Source: Lachnospiraceae bacterium
GTDB lineage: Bacteria; Bacillota; Clostridia; Lachnospirales; Lachnospiraceae
Assembly (NCBI GenBank): GCA_017474455.1
Contig: JAFVHP010000018.1
Span: 1 to 38,034 of the forward strand
Direction: 5' to 3'
Length of the DNA: 38,034 nt
This document shows, piece after piece, positions 1 to 6,907 of the stretch (the stretch's first letter is position 1; each line of letters opens with the position of its first letter). Made by a program: the position numbers and the translations under genes. The notes under the pieces were generated by a model. That model was not told the origin of the DNA. It saw nothing but the letters and a program-made list of their open reading frames with translations, and searched no databases.

Positions 1-215
1 AAGGCAACTGTTACGACAACAGTATCATGGAAACATTCTTCGGAAGATTGAAAAACGAGATGTTCTATGGATACGAAAAAGAATATACAACATTTGAGAA
101 GTTCTCGGACGCAGTCCGTGAATATATATGCTATTACAACACTGAGAGTATCCAGGCTAAAACAAAATGTATGCCTCCTGTAAGGTACAGGGAAGCATCC
201 ATGTGTTTCACCTAA
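1..215 (+). CDS. IS3-family transposase (OrfB), C-terminal fragment cut by window edge
   Basis: This is the tail of the DDE integrase domain of an IS3-family transposase. The frame is open from base 3 and reads GNCYDNSIMETFFGRLKNE. That is the conserved block around the third catalytic acidic residue, with the Glu directly after the Met at base 27. The downstream part (YYNTESIQAK, PVRYRE) matches the usual end of these proteins, which finish with a short helix and a stop soon after the YN..R motif. The 5' part and the left end of the element lie outside the window. The stop at 213-215 leaves about 90 bases before the next gene's stop codon. The family call is secure; the exact IS name cannot be given. 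Confidence 0.9.
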   Translation, partial: GNCYDNSIMETFFGRLKNEMFYGYEKEYTTFEKFSDAVREYICYYNTESIQAKTKCMPPVRYREASMCFT

Positions 216-224
216 AGGCTCGAT

Positions 225-254
225 CAATATGTCCAGGATTCTGGGTACATATCA
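225..254 (+). mobile_element. Candidate right terminal end of the IS3-family element
   Basis: Ten bases after the transposase stop lies TGTCCAGGATTCTGGGTACA followed by TATCA. The position is right for the right inverted end of an IS3 element, and the sequence ends in CA as those elements do. The matching left end is outside the window, so neither the boundary nor a target duplication can be confirmed. Confidence 0.35.
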
Positions 255-305
255 TGGCCTCAGTCCTTTTTTATTATGATCAATTGAACAGTGCGGGGCG
301 TCCCG

Positions 306-1580
306 TTATCTTCCGACGAGGCCCATGACACCCTGGCCTCCGTTCTCCTCCTGCATCATCCAGAAGTAGTCGTCGCGGTTTTCGGCATTCCTTAAAACAG
401 GGATCTGGTTCTGTTTGTTGTAGCCTACGACCACGTTGCCGTCAATGGGAGCCCAGGCTCCCTTGATGCAGTAGCCGGTCCAGTTGACAAAGTGCATATC
501 CTGATCCAGGCTGGTCGCCTTCATCTCGCCGTCATAATAACCTTCCGTGAAGGTACCGATGACGTTGGTAACGATCCTGGTCGTCAGGTACTGATCATCC
601 AGGCTGATATGTTCCTGTCCCTGGCCGTCCGGCAGGTCGTTCTTCCATTCGCCGTTGTAGGTATGCAGATAGATGCCGTTGTTGGCTTTGGCATATTCGC
701 CCTTGCGGTTGAAGATCTGGTACCAGTGGCCTTTGCCGCTCCTCTTGCCGTTGACGAAGTCACCGTAATAATACTGGTTTCCGGCATATACAGCGATACC
801 CTTGCCGTTGGGGACGCCTTCGGCGTTCGTATCGCCGTAGTAGAAGCAGTCTGCGGAACCCGTAAGCAGCTGTGACAGGTAGCGGTATTTTTCCATCCTG
901 ACCAGGTAATCCACGGCATCCAGGTTATAGCTGGCCCAGTAGGAAGCCAGGTCCTTTAACAGCTGCTGGACGTCTTCCTGTGTCGAAGGGAAAGAATCGT
1001 CCTTATATGCGACCTTCTTTTCGGCTACTGGCGTTTTCTCGATGAACATGACCGAAGGACCGGAAAAAACGGAAGGGCGTTTTGTCGTATCAGTCAGGAC
1101 TGAAGAGGTGCTTGACTGGCTCTTCGGCGTGCTGCTCTGGCTGGCACTGGGCAGCTGACGTATCCGGCCGGAACCTGTCGCCGTGTCGGCGGACTGGATG
1201 ATGGTGTCACCGTCCGTATCTGCGGCAGGTGCGGTGTAGATCTCAGTCTCTTTGCCTGCGCCTGTATCTTCGGAAGCGCTGCTGCTTTCGGCAGTGACTG
1301 CTTCGGCAGCGGCAGCAGGTGTACCGGCTTCGCCGGACTCATCCGCTGTTTCAGACGCGGCTTCGGCGATATCGGCCGCATCACCGGCAGCATCTTCTGC
1401 GGCCTCTTCGATCGGCGTTACGGCCGAAGGAACGTCTGAGCTTTCAGACGGGTCAGCCTTCGAGGATGCGGAAGATGACTTTGACGCCGCGCATGCGCTG
1501 ACGGCCACGATGCAGATGACTGCGGCAAGGATAAGGGATATCCAGCCGATCAGACGGTTTCCGTTATCATTTTTCTTCAT
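306..1580 (-). CDS. MORN-repeat lipoprotein with long low-complexity linker
   Basis: A 424-residue exported protein of unknown role. The N-terminus has a basic start, a hydrophobic helix (about residues 10-30) and VSAC, a good lipobox, so it is probably a lipoprotein anchored on the outer face of the membrane. Residues about 32-175 are a Ser/Ala/Asp/Glu-rich linker with little predicted fold. The C-terminal part carries at least three MORN-type units (YYGDFVNGKRSGKGHWY, YNGEWKNDLPDGQGQ and a related unit with PNGKG), a repeat often found in wall- or membrane-associated proteins. The start is supported by AAGGAGGA about 10 bases upstream and by an extended -10 promoter further up. It ends about 50 bases from the IS end and is transcribed towards it. 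MORN identity is clear; any specific function would be a guess. Confidence 0.8.
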   Translation of the reverse strand: MKKNDNGNRLIGWISLILAAVICIVAVSACAASKSSSASSKADPSESSDVPSAVTPIEEAAEDAAGDAADIAEAASETADESGEAGTPAAAAEAVTAESSSASEDTGAGKETEIYTAPAADTDGDTIIQSADTATGSGRIRQLPSASQSSTPKSQSSTSSVLTDTTKRPSVFSGPSVMFIEKTPVAEKKVAYKDDSFPSTQEDVQQLLKDLASYWASYNLDAVDYLVRMEKYRYLSQLLTGSADCFYYGDTNAEGVPNGKGIAVYAGNQYYYGDFVNGKRSGKGHWYQIFNRKGEYAKANNGIYLHTYNGEWKNDLPDGQGQEHISLDDQYLTTRIVTNVIGTFTEGYYDGEMKATSLDQDMHFVNWTGYCIKGAWAPIDGNVVVGYNKQNQIPVLRNAENRDDYFWMMQEENGGQGVMGLVGR

Positions 1581-1630
1581 AATATTCTCCTCCTTATCTT
1601 AAGCATTTCTTATTGCTGATAAGTAAATTG

Positions 1631-1639
1631 AGTATAGCA
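1631..1639 (-). promoter_or_regulatory. Extended -10 promoter for the MORN lipoprotein gene
   Basis: On the minus strand the sequence reads TGC-TATACT, an extended -10 element about 50 bases upstream of the start codon. No convincing -35 hexamer lies at 17 bases, as is normal for extended -10 promoters. Confidence 0.5.
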
Positions 1640-1728
1640 TGATAAATTACATTTAAACAGCCGCAGACAGGCTGCGGAGGTTTCACTTCATAAATTTAAT
1701 AATTCGTTAATGGTTTTGCAGGTTCTTG

Positions 1729-1737
1729 TGATAGAAT
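1729..1737 (+). promoter_or_regulatory. Extended -10 promoter for trpS
   Basis: TG-A-TAGAAT is an extended -10 element about 80 bases upstream of the chosen trpS start. The leader it would produce is too short for a T-box, and no T-box bulge motif is seen. Confidence 0.45.
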
Positions 1738-1815
1738 AAAAACACTGTTCGATACTGTTGACTGTATTATGGATTTGCAGGACAGGCAGAGATGCCGGCC
1801 TGCGCAGGTGATGAC

Positions 1816-2832
1816 ATGGAAAACAACGAGACCAAGAAACCGGAACGCAAACAGGTCCTGTTATCAGGTATACAGCCCACCGGCGTATTTACCCTGGGCA
1901 ATTATATCGGTGCTGTCAGGAACTGGCAGAAGATGCAGGATGATTTTGACTGCGCGTACTTTATCGCCGATCTGCATTCCCTGACAGTGAGGCAGGAGCC
2001 TGCCGAGCTCCGCAAGCATTCAAAGGAAGCTTTTGCGCTGCTTCTGGCCTGCGGGATCGATCCGGAGAAGAGTATCGTGTTCATCCAGAGCCATGTGCCG
2101 GCGCATGCAGAGCTGGGCTGGATCCTTTCCTGTTATACACAGTTCGGCGAACTTTCCAGGATGACCCAGTTCAAGGACAAGTCACAGCAGCATCCGGAGA
2201 ACATCAACGCCGGTCTGTTCGACTATCCTGCCCTCATGGCAGCCGATATCCTGCTTTACCAGCCGGATTATGTGCCCGTCGGTGCGGACCAGAAGCAGCA
2301 CCTTGAGCTGACCAGGACGATCGTCAACCGCTTTAACGGTCTTTACGGGGATGTTTTCCGCATGCCGGAACCCTATATCGCCAAAGAAGGCGCGAAGATC
2401 ATGTCACTCCAGGATCCCGCGAAGAAGATGTCCAAATCGGACACCAATACCAACGCGTTCATCTCGATACTGGACGATCCGGCAGTGATCCGCAACAAGT
2501 TCAAACGTGCGGTCACCGACTCCGAAACGGAAGTTGTTTTCCGCGAAGGCAAAGACGGCATCAACAACCTGATGACTATATATTCCGTCGTTACCGGCAG
2601 GAGCTTTGACGATATCGAGAAGGAATTTGCGGGCAGGGGATATGGCGATTTCAAGGCTGCCGTCGGTGAAGCAGTTGCGGAAGAACTCTCCGGCGTCAGG
2701 ACAAGGTTCAATGACCTTATGAAAGATAATGCCTATCTGGAAGAGTGCTACAGGTCAGGTGCTGAAAGGGCGGCCAGGATCAGCCAGAGGACTCTGAATA
2801 AAGTCAAGAAAAAGATCGGCCTGATCGTATAA
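1816..2832 (+). CDS. trpS: Tryptophanyl-tRNA synthetase
   Basis: Cytoplasmic class I aminoacyl-tRNA synthetase that charges tRNA-Trp using ATP. The class signatures are present: GIQPTGVFTLGNYIGA near the N-terminus contains the HIGH-equivalent site, here TLGN at residues 26-29 rather than the common HLGN, and KMSKS is at 204-208. The length of 338 residues is typical for the family. I chose ATG 1816 because AGGTGAT lies just upstream, matching the anti-SD. An in-frame ATG at 1792 would add eight residues with a poorer ribosome site. It is a single-gene unit ending in a hairpin terminator. No T-box leader precedes it, unlike many Firmicute trpS genes. Confidence 0.97.
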   Translation: MENNETKKPERKQVLLSGIQPTGVFTLGNYIGAVRNWQKMQDDFDCAYFIADLHSLTVRQEPAELRKHSKEAFALLLACGIDPEKSIVFIQSHVPAHAELGWILSCYTQFGELSRMTQFKDKSQQHPENINAGLFDYPALMAADILLYQPDYVPVGADQKQHLELTRTIVNRFNGLYGDVFRMPEPYIAKEGAKIMSLQDPAKKMSKSDTNTNAFISILDDPAVIRNKFKRAVTDSETEVVFREGKDGINNLMTIYSVVTGRSFDDIEKEFAGRGYGDFKAAVGEAVAEELSGVRTRFNDLMKDNAYLEECYRSGAERAARISQRTLNKVKKKIGLIV

Positions 2833-2843
2833 GTATTAAATAT

Positions 2844-2877
2844 AAAAAGCCTGTTGACAAAGCAGGCTTTTTATTTA
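2844..2877 (+). terminator. Rho-independent terminator of trpS
   Basis: Inverted arms AAAAAGCCTG and CAGGCTTTTT enclose a 9-base loop, 11 bases after the trpS stop, followed by a T-rich stretch. The loop contains TTGACA, which doubles as the -35 box of the next promoter. Confidence 0.85.
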
Positions 2878-2881
2878 TAAT
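2854..2881 (+). promoter_or_regulatory. Consensus sigma-70/SigA promoter of the small-peptide unit
   Basis: TTGACA at 2854-2859 and TATAAT at 2876-2881 are both perfect consensus hexamers, separated by 16 bases. The -35 box sits in the loop of the trpS terminator. This is the strongest promoter match seen in the window. Confidence 0.75.
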
Positions 2882-2885
2882 AATA

Positions 2886-2901
2886 GTTAGTTGAAACTAA
2901 C
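2886..2901. promoter_or_regulatory. Perfect dyad at the expected transcription start (candidate operator)
   Basis: GTTAGTT-GA-AACTAAC is a perfect 7+7 inverted repeat beginning 4 bases after the -10 box, where a bound repressor would block RNA polymerase. AT-rich TTAG/CTAA dyads are typical of DtxR-family (iron/manganese) operators, but assignment to any regulator is inference. Confidence 0.5.
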
Positions 2902-2932
2902 CGACAGCGAAGTAAGTGATAGGAGGTGCGAT

Positions 2933-3034
2933 ATGAGCGATATACTAGCCTTTACTGCAGCGACCGCATTTGCTTTGGGACTTGCTGTGATCCTGACCGG
3001 AATCAGGAACAGGCTCCTTGGACTGTCCGGTTAG
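2933..3034 (+). CDS. 33-residue single-helix membrane peptide
   Basis: A short gene with AGGAGGTG placed 5 bases before its ATG. The product begins MSDILAFTAATAF, continues as a hydrophobic helix (about residues 4-23: Ala, Leu, Val, Ile, Phe, Gly) and ends in a basic tail with IRNR, so one membrane span with the C-terminus inside is likely. It has its own consensus promoter, a dyad at the start site and a terminator 48 bases after the stop, so it is a complete monocistronic unit. I do not recognise the family. Short membrane peptides of this size often modulate a larger transporter or sensor, but nothing here names a partner. An alternative is that the RNA itself is the product. The strong SD and clean helix favour translation. 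Confidence 0.6.
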   Translation: MSDILAFTAATAFALGLAVILTGIRNRLLGLSG

Positions 3035-3081
3035 CATCAGCTCATAAAATCCCATCCTGAATAAGACCGGCATACCGGCAT

Positions 3082-3132
3082 AAAAAACGCATACAGCTGT
3101 TCATGGAGGCATGAAACTGTATGCGCTTTTTA
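3082..3132 (+). terminator. Rho-independent terminator of the small-peptide unit
   Basis: The arms CGCATACAG and CTGTATGCG are perfect, preceded by an A-run and followed by CTTTTTAT. It separates the small unit from the ABC importer promoter. Confidence 0.8.
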
Positions 3133-3191
3133 TGTCTTTCTGTCCGCCTGCCCCTGTTTTATCCAGAAGATGAATTTCTTTCACTATTTCC

Positions 3192-3220
3192 TTGAAATAA
3201 TGAATAAAAATGCATATACT
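3192..3220 (+). promoter_or_regulatory. Promoter of the amino-acid ABC importer operon
   Basis: TTGAAA at 3192-3197 and TATACT at 3215-3220 are separated by exactly 17 bases. The start codon follows about 45 bases later, with GGAGGAG as ribosome site. Confidence 0.65.
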
Positions 3221-3265
3221 GTTCTTCGTACCGCGTAAGCGGAGATTTTAAGGAGGAGATCGATT

Positions 3266-4096
3266 ATGAAGAAGATTATAGCTATGATCCTTGCAGGCAC
3301 AATGGCACTTTCCATGATGGCCTGTGCGGCCCCTGCAGCGGCTCCTGCGGCAGAACCGGCAGCGGAAGCAGCTCCGGCGGCGGAAGAGACTGCTGAGGAG
3401 GCTCCGGAAGCATCCGGTTTCACAACAGTCGCGGACGGTGTCCTGACAATGGGAACTAATGCGTACTTTCCGCCTTATGAGTACTATGAAGGCGAAGAGA
3501 TCGTCGGTATCGATGCCGAGATCGCAGCAGCTGTTGCCGAAAAGCTCGGCCTGACACTGAAGATCGAAGATATGGAATTCGATTCCATCATCATCGCCGT
3601 CCAGACCGGTAAGGTCGATATGGGCCTTGCTGGGATGACTGTTACCGAAGAGAGAAAAGAGAACGTCAACTTCTCCGATACCTATGCGACCGGCGTCCAG
3701 GTCGTTATCGTGAAGGAAGATTCCGATATCGCTTCTGTCGATGACCTGGCAGACAAGATGATCGGCGTACAGCTTGGCACGACCGGCGACATCTACTGCA
3801 CCGGCGATTTCGGCGAGGATCATGTCGACAAGTACAACAAAGGCAACGACGCGGTCATGGCGCTCGTATCCGGCAAGGTCGATGCAGTCGTTATCGACAA
3901 CGAGCCTGCAAAGAGCTATGTTGCCGCCAACGAAGGCCTGAAGATCCTTGAGACCGAATACGTCACCGAGGAATATGCAGCCGCCATCAACAAGGATAAC
4001 ACCGCGCTCCTGGATGCCATCAACGGCGCCCTTGCGGAACTGAAGGCGGACGGCACGCTCGATGCCATCATCGGAAAGTACATCAGTGCCGAATGA
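3266..4096 (+). CDS. Polar amino-acid ABC transporter substrate-binding lipoprotein
   Basis: Extracellular binding protein of family 3 (SBP_bac_3 / PBPb fold) that delivers an amino acid to the permease encoded downstream. The N-terminus is a lipoprotein signal (MKKIIAMILAGTMALSMMAC) with Cys20 as lipid anchor, followed by an Ala/Pro/Glu linker to about residue 50. The ligand-binding core begins near GVLTMGTNAYFPPYEY, carries the family's GIDAEIAAAVAEKLG and GLAGMTVTEERKENVNFS blocks, and ends in LKADGTLDAIIGKYI. The 276-residue length is standard. It is first in a three-gene importer operon. The substrate (Gln, Cys, Arg or another polar amino acid) cannot be set from sequence alone. Confidence 0.93.
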   Translation: MKKIIAMILAGTMALSMMACAAPAAAPAAEPAAEAAPAAEETAEEAPEASGFTTVADGVLTMGTNAYFPPYEYYEGEEIVGIDAEIAAAVAEKLGLTLKIEDMEFDSIIIAVQTGKVDMGLAGMTVTEERKENVNFSDTYATGVQVVIVKEDSDIASVDDLADKMIGVQLGTTGDIYCTGDFGEDHVDKYNKGNDAVMALVSGKVDAVVIDNEPAKSYVAANEGLKILETEYVTEEYAAAINKDNTALLDAINGALAELKADGTLDAIIGKYISAE

Positions 4097-4144
4097 TCCG
4101 ATCCGGGTCAAAAGCTGATAAAGAAGAAATACAGCAGCGTCAAC

Positions 4145-4171
4145 AGCGGGACAGGTCATAACTGTCCCGCT
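4145..4171 (+). terminator. Hairpin between binding protein and permease genes (attenuator or mRNA stabiliser)
   Basis: The perfect 10-bp arms AGCGGGACAG and CTGTCCCGCT surround a 7-base loop, about 50 bases after the binding-protein stop and 24 before the permease start. Only TTTAG follows, so it is at best a weak terminator. It would lower permease and ATPase expression relative to the binding protein. Confidence 0.55.
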
Positions 4172-4194
4172 TTAGTCTTGAAGAAAGAGATCCC

Positions 4195-4914
4195 ATGCAG
4201 AGATTAATCGATAAGTTCGTGCTGGACTTCATAGAAAAAGAACGCTGGAAGTTCATTACCAACGGTCTGAAGGTCACGCTGATCGTTACGCTTCTGGCAC
4301 TTATCATCGGTACGCTGATCGGTATCGTGGTCGGCATCATCCGCTGTGCCCATGACCAGCAGAATCCCAGTGACCTCAGGGGCGTTAAAGGCTTTCTGTT
4401 AAAGGCCTTGAATGCAGTCTGTAAACTGTACGTTACGGTCATCCGCGGAACACCGGCGCTGGTACAGCTCCTGATCATGTATTACGTGATCCTGATCACG
4501 GCCAAGTCCAAGATACTGGTCGCTGTACTGACCTTCGGGATCAACTCCGGCGCCTATGTGGCGGAGATCTTCCGCGGCGGCATCATGAGCGTAGATCCCG
4601 GCCAGATGGAAGCCGGCAGGAGCCTTGGTCTTTCCTATGTGCAGACCATGATCAAGATCGTCCTGCCCCAGGCTTTCAAGGCGATACTTCCTTCGCTGGT
4701 CAATGAGTTTATTGCCCTCTTAAAGGAAACATCGATCTGCGGCTATATAGGCCTGAACGAACTGACAAGGGGCGGCGATATCATCCGCGGGACTACCTTT
4801 GACGCGCTGTTCCCGCTGTTCGCGGTCGCACTCATATACCTGATGCTGGTGCTTATCATAAGCTACCTTTCGGGACTTCTGGAAAGGAGGCTGCGCAAGA
4901 GTGATATCCGTTAA
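4195..4914 (+). CDS. Amino-acid ABC transporter permease (HisM/GlnP family)
   Basis: Inner-membrane channel subunit of the importer; it normally works as a homodimer with two copies of the ATPase. The 239-residue protein has about five membrane helices, starting with [20 protein letters not shown]. The conserved cytoplasmic EAA loop ([21 protein letters not shown]) contacts the ATPase. The preceding [14 protein letters not shown] block is typical of the polar amino-acid permease family. The ATG has GAAAGAG upstream. Its last 14 bases overlap the ATPase gene, which implies translational coupling. Confidence 0.95.
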   Translation: MQRLIDKFVLDFIEKERWKFITNGLKVTLIVTLLALIIGTLIGIVVGIIRCAHDQQNPSDLRGVKGFLLKALNAVCKLYVTVIRGTPALVQLLIMYYVILITAKSKILVAVLTFGINSGAYVAEIFRGGIMSVDPGQMEAGRSLGLSYVQTMIKIVLPQAFKAILPSLVNEFIALLKETSICGYIGLNELTRGGDIIRGTTFDALFPLFAVALIYLMLVLIISYLSGLLERRLRKSDIR

Positions 4915-5623
4915 GAATCTGCATAAATACTTCGGAGACAATGAAGTTCTCCGCGGTATCGATTATGAAATAGACAAGGGCGAGAAGATCGTCATAGTCG
5001 GCGCGTCCGGATCGGGAAAGTCCACATTCCTGCGGTGCCTGAACCTCCTGGAACAGCCTACGTCAGGCCAGATCTTTATCGACGGGGAGGAGATCACCGC
5101 GAGAGGTGCTGACGTCGACCGGATAAGACGCAAAATGGGCATGGTGTTCCAGCATTTCAACCTGTTCCAGAACCTGACGATCCTGGACAATATCACACTG
5201 GCGCCTACCATGCTTAAACTGCAGAGTAAGGACGAAGCGGTAAAGAATGCCATGGCTCTTCTGGAAAGGATCGGTCTCCCGGATAAGGCGAATGCCTATC
5301 CCTCCCAGCTTTCCGGCGGCCAGAAGCAGCGTATCGCGATCGTACGGTCGCTGGCCATGAATCCGGAAGTCATGCTGTTCGACGAACCTACCAGCGCCCT
5401 GGATCCTGAAATGGTCGGCGAAGTCCTCCAGGTCATGAAGGAACTGGCGGAAGACGGTATGACGATGGTGGTCGTGACCCATGAGATGGGGTTTGCGAGG
5501 GAAGTGGCCAGCAAGGTCGTCTTTATCGACGAAGGCGTTATCAAAGAAGAAAATACGCCGCAGGAGTTCTTCAGTGCTCCGAAGAATCCGAGACTGAGGG
5601 ATTTTCTGTCAAAGGTACTCTAA
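4901..5623 (+). CDS. Amino-acid ABC transporter ATP-binding protein (GlnQ type)
   Basis: ATPase that powers the importer encoded just upstream. It starts with GTG behind AAAGGAGG inside the permease gene. All nucleotide-binding motifs are present: Walker [10 protein letters not shown] (about residues 34-42), Q-loop in MVFQHFNLF, signature LSGGQKQR, Walker [14 protein letters not shown] and the H-loop in [10 protein letters not shown]. The [12 protein letters not shown] block and the 240-residue length are characteristic of the polar amino-acid (GlnQ/ArtP) branch. A terminator follows 40 bases after the stop. Confidence 0.96.
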   Translation: MISVKNLHKYFGDNEVLRGIDYEIDKGEKIVIVGASGSGKSTFLRCLNLLEQPTSGQIFIDGEEITARGADVDRIRRKMGMVFQHFNLFQNLTILDNITLAPTMLKLQSKDEAVKNAMALLERIGLPDKANAYPSQLSGGQKQRIAIVRSLAMNPEVMLFDEPTSALDPEMVGEVLQVMKELAEDGMTMVVVTHEMGFAREVASKVVFIDEGVIKEENTPQEFFSAPKNPRLRDFLSKVL

Positions 5624-5660
5624 AAAGCATATCAACAGATACTGATCTGCCGGAACAGTT

Positions 5661-5697
5661 AAAAAAATGCTGCACTCAAGCGTGCGGCATTTTTTGT
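5661..5697 (+). terminator. Rho-independent terminator of the ABC importer operon
   Basis: AAAAAAATGC and GCATTTTTT flank an inner GCAC/GTGC stem, followed by TGTTTATTT. The A- and T-rich flanks could let it act in both directions. Confidence 0.8.
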
Positions 5698-5721
5698 TTA
5701 TTTGTGCACGAGGTACCCGGA

Positions 5722-5741
5722 GGCCATATGTGGCCATATGT
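5722..5741. repeat. Tandem 10-bp duplication
   Basis: GGCCATATGT occurs twice in direct succession, just before the hairpin-repeat array. Each copy contains the palindrome CATATG. No function is evident. Confidence 0.6.
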
Positions 5742-5754
5742 TGAAATCAATTCG

Positions 5755-6014
5755 GGCTCCCCGGAAACTATGATTCAGACGTTGCAGGGAGCCACATAAT
5801 TTAGAATTTGGCTCCCTGGAAGCTATAATTCAGGCATTGCAGGGAGCCGCAAAACTCAAAACCTGGCTCCCTGGAAACCATGATTCAGGCATTGCAGGGA
5901 GCCATAAAAATTCAGAACCTGGCTCCCTGGAAACCATGATTCAGGCGTTGCAGGGAGCCGCAAAACTCAAAACCTGGCTCCCTGGAAACCATGATTCAGG
6001 CATTACAGGGAGCC
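5755..6014. repeat. Five-copy array of 39-bp hairpin-forming repeats
   Basis: The copies lie at 5755-5793, 5810-5848, 5865-5903, 5921-5959 and 5976-6014, all exactly 39 bp. Each begins GGCTCCCTG and ends CAGGGAGCC, so each can fold into a 9-bp stem; the first copy has one mismatch in the stem. The inner 21 bases are also conserved, with a few substitutions. The linkers are 16, 16, 17 and 16 bp, and linkers 2 and 4 are identical (GCAAAACTCAAAACCT), which points to duplication of a repeat-plus-linker unit of about 55 bp. The array sits between two convergent genes, outside any credible coding region. This is REP/BIME-like intergenic architecture rather than CRISPR. The stretch 5623-6145 holds nothing else but the two flanking terminators and a 10-bp tandem. 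Confidence 0.9.
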
Positions 6015-6059
6015 ATTACAGTCAATTTACCGGCTCACAGACTGATTCGCAAAATCATA

Positions 6060-6092
6060 AAAGGCTTCCGGGATCAGATCCCGAAAGCCTTT
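6060..6092. terminator. Strong hairpin terminator, probably for the NUDIX gene
   Basis: Arms AAAGGCTTCCGGGAT and ATCCCGAAAGCCTTT pair with one mismatch and a 3-base loop. The flanking T-rich sequence on both strands (TTCTTTGTCTTTT on plus, TTTATGATTTTG on minus) allows bidirectional use. It lies 53 bases beyond the stop of the minus-strand NUDIX gene. Confidence 0.75.
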
Positions 6093-6144
6093 CTTTGTCT
6101 TTTATTGTCAGGATGCCGGGTCCGGGTTTTACCGGATATGGTTT

Positions 6145-6690
6145 TTACATGGCATCCGGGTGTCTCGTGTCGTCCCTGATATGGGTGGAACGGTGGTCTT
6201 TTAAGAAAAACAGGAAATCGATCAGGTGCTTTTCATACGGTATGAAAGTACCGTCGTCGATCATGGCCATGACTCTGTCCCGGTCAGCCCATTCAGCGGC
6301 CATTACTTCTTCCTGCTGGAGCAGGAGACTCTCGGTATCGACATCCATGTTGACGACATAGATGTCGTCGAAGCCGTCGATAAAGGACACTGTCACGGCA
6401 GGTGCTTCTTCAGAAAAATCATGTGTGAGTCCGAGTTCCTCAAAAAGCTCTCTTTTTGCGGCGATCTGGCTGCTTTCACCCTGTGAGACGCTGCCGCCGA
6501 TCGTCAGGTCCCAGAGACCGGGCCAGCTGTTTTTGTCAAGCTGGCGGCGCTGGATGAGAAGCTCTCCCCGGCTGTTAAAGATACAGATGTGCAGGACCAG
6601 ACGGTAATATCCTTCCGGTACTTCAGTATACCGTTCCATGGTCCTTCCGGTCAGGGCTCTGAAATTATCATAAAGGTCAAATACTTCCAT
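6145..6690 (-). CDS. NUDIX hydrolase (isopentenyl-diphosphate isomerase-like branch)
   Basis: Cytoplasmic enzyme expected to cleave a nucleoside diphosphate linked to another moiety. A perfect Nudix box is present: Gly66, five residues, Glu72, seven residues, then REL-F-EELGL at 80-88. The upstream block LLIQRRQLDKNSWPGLWDL (about 45-63) and the 181-residue length match the Idi/YfcD-like branch that many Firmicutes annotate simply as NUDIX protein. The substrate is unknown. The ATG has AAGGAAG upstream and a TTGTAC/TATAAT promoter. It is a single-gene unit, divergent from the MATE gene. Confidence 0.92.
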   Translation of the reverse strand: MEVFDLYDNFRALTGRTMERYTEVPEGYYRLVLHICIFNSRGELLIQRRQLDKNSWPGLWDLTIGGSVSQGESSQIAAKRELFEELGLTHDFSEEAPAVTVSFIDGFDDIYVVNMDVDTESLLLQQEEVMAAEWADRDRVMAMIDDGTFIPYEKHLIDFLFFLKDHRSTHIRDDTRHPDAM

Positions 6691-6752
6691 GGGTACTTCC
6701 TTAAGCCTTGTAAATCCCGATGCGTTCAGACATCGTTTATCACAGCTAATAT

Positions 6753-6782
6753 ATTATACTCACCGGCACGGAAAAAGTACAA
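6753..6782 (-). promoter_or_regulatory. Promoter of the NUDIX hydrolase gene
   Basis: On the minus strand TTGTAC (6777-6782) and a perfect TATAAT (6753-6758) are separated by 18 bases, about 60 bases before the start codon. Confidence 0.55.
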
Positions 6783-6799
6783 TTGTCCGGAATTGCATC

Positions 6800-6828
6800 T
6801 TGCAATATGAGAATAGAGCCAATACAAT
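6800..6828 (+). promoter_or_regulatory. Promoter of the MATE exporter gene
   Basis: TTGCAA at 6800-6805 and TACAAT at 6823-6828 are separated by 17 bases, about 80 bases before the start codon. It is arranged back to back with the NUDIX promoter. Confidence 0.5.
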
Positions 6829-6907
6829 AGGCAAAGACTGTATTTAATAAGATATCTGAACTATTTGCGGTGATCAATATAACGAATTCTCAGATAGGAG
6901 AAAGATA

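Noticed and set aside
1600-1815. T-box riboswitch upstream of trpS
   Set aside because: The leader after the likely promoter is under 90 bases, and no T-box bulge sequence or antiterminator is present.
2881-3265. Riboswitch in the region before the ABC importer
   Set aside because: The structure is explained by a promoter, a dyad, a short gene and a terminator; no known riboswitch core was recognised.
3248-4159. Long minus-strand open frame opposite the binding-protein gene
   Set aside because: Shadow of a well-supported lipoprotein gene; composition is not protein-like and there is no ribosome site.
5755-6014. CRISPR array
   Set aside because: Spacers of 16-17 bp are too short, two are identical, repeats vary internally and there are no cas genes nearby.
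5837-6361. Plus-strand open frame across the repeats
   Set aside because: It arises from the repeat units and the antisense of the NUDIX gene; its frame shifts between units and it has no ribosome site.
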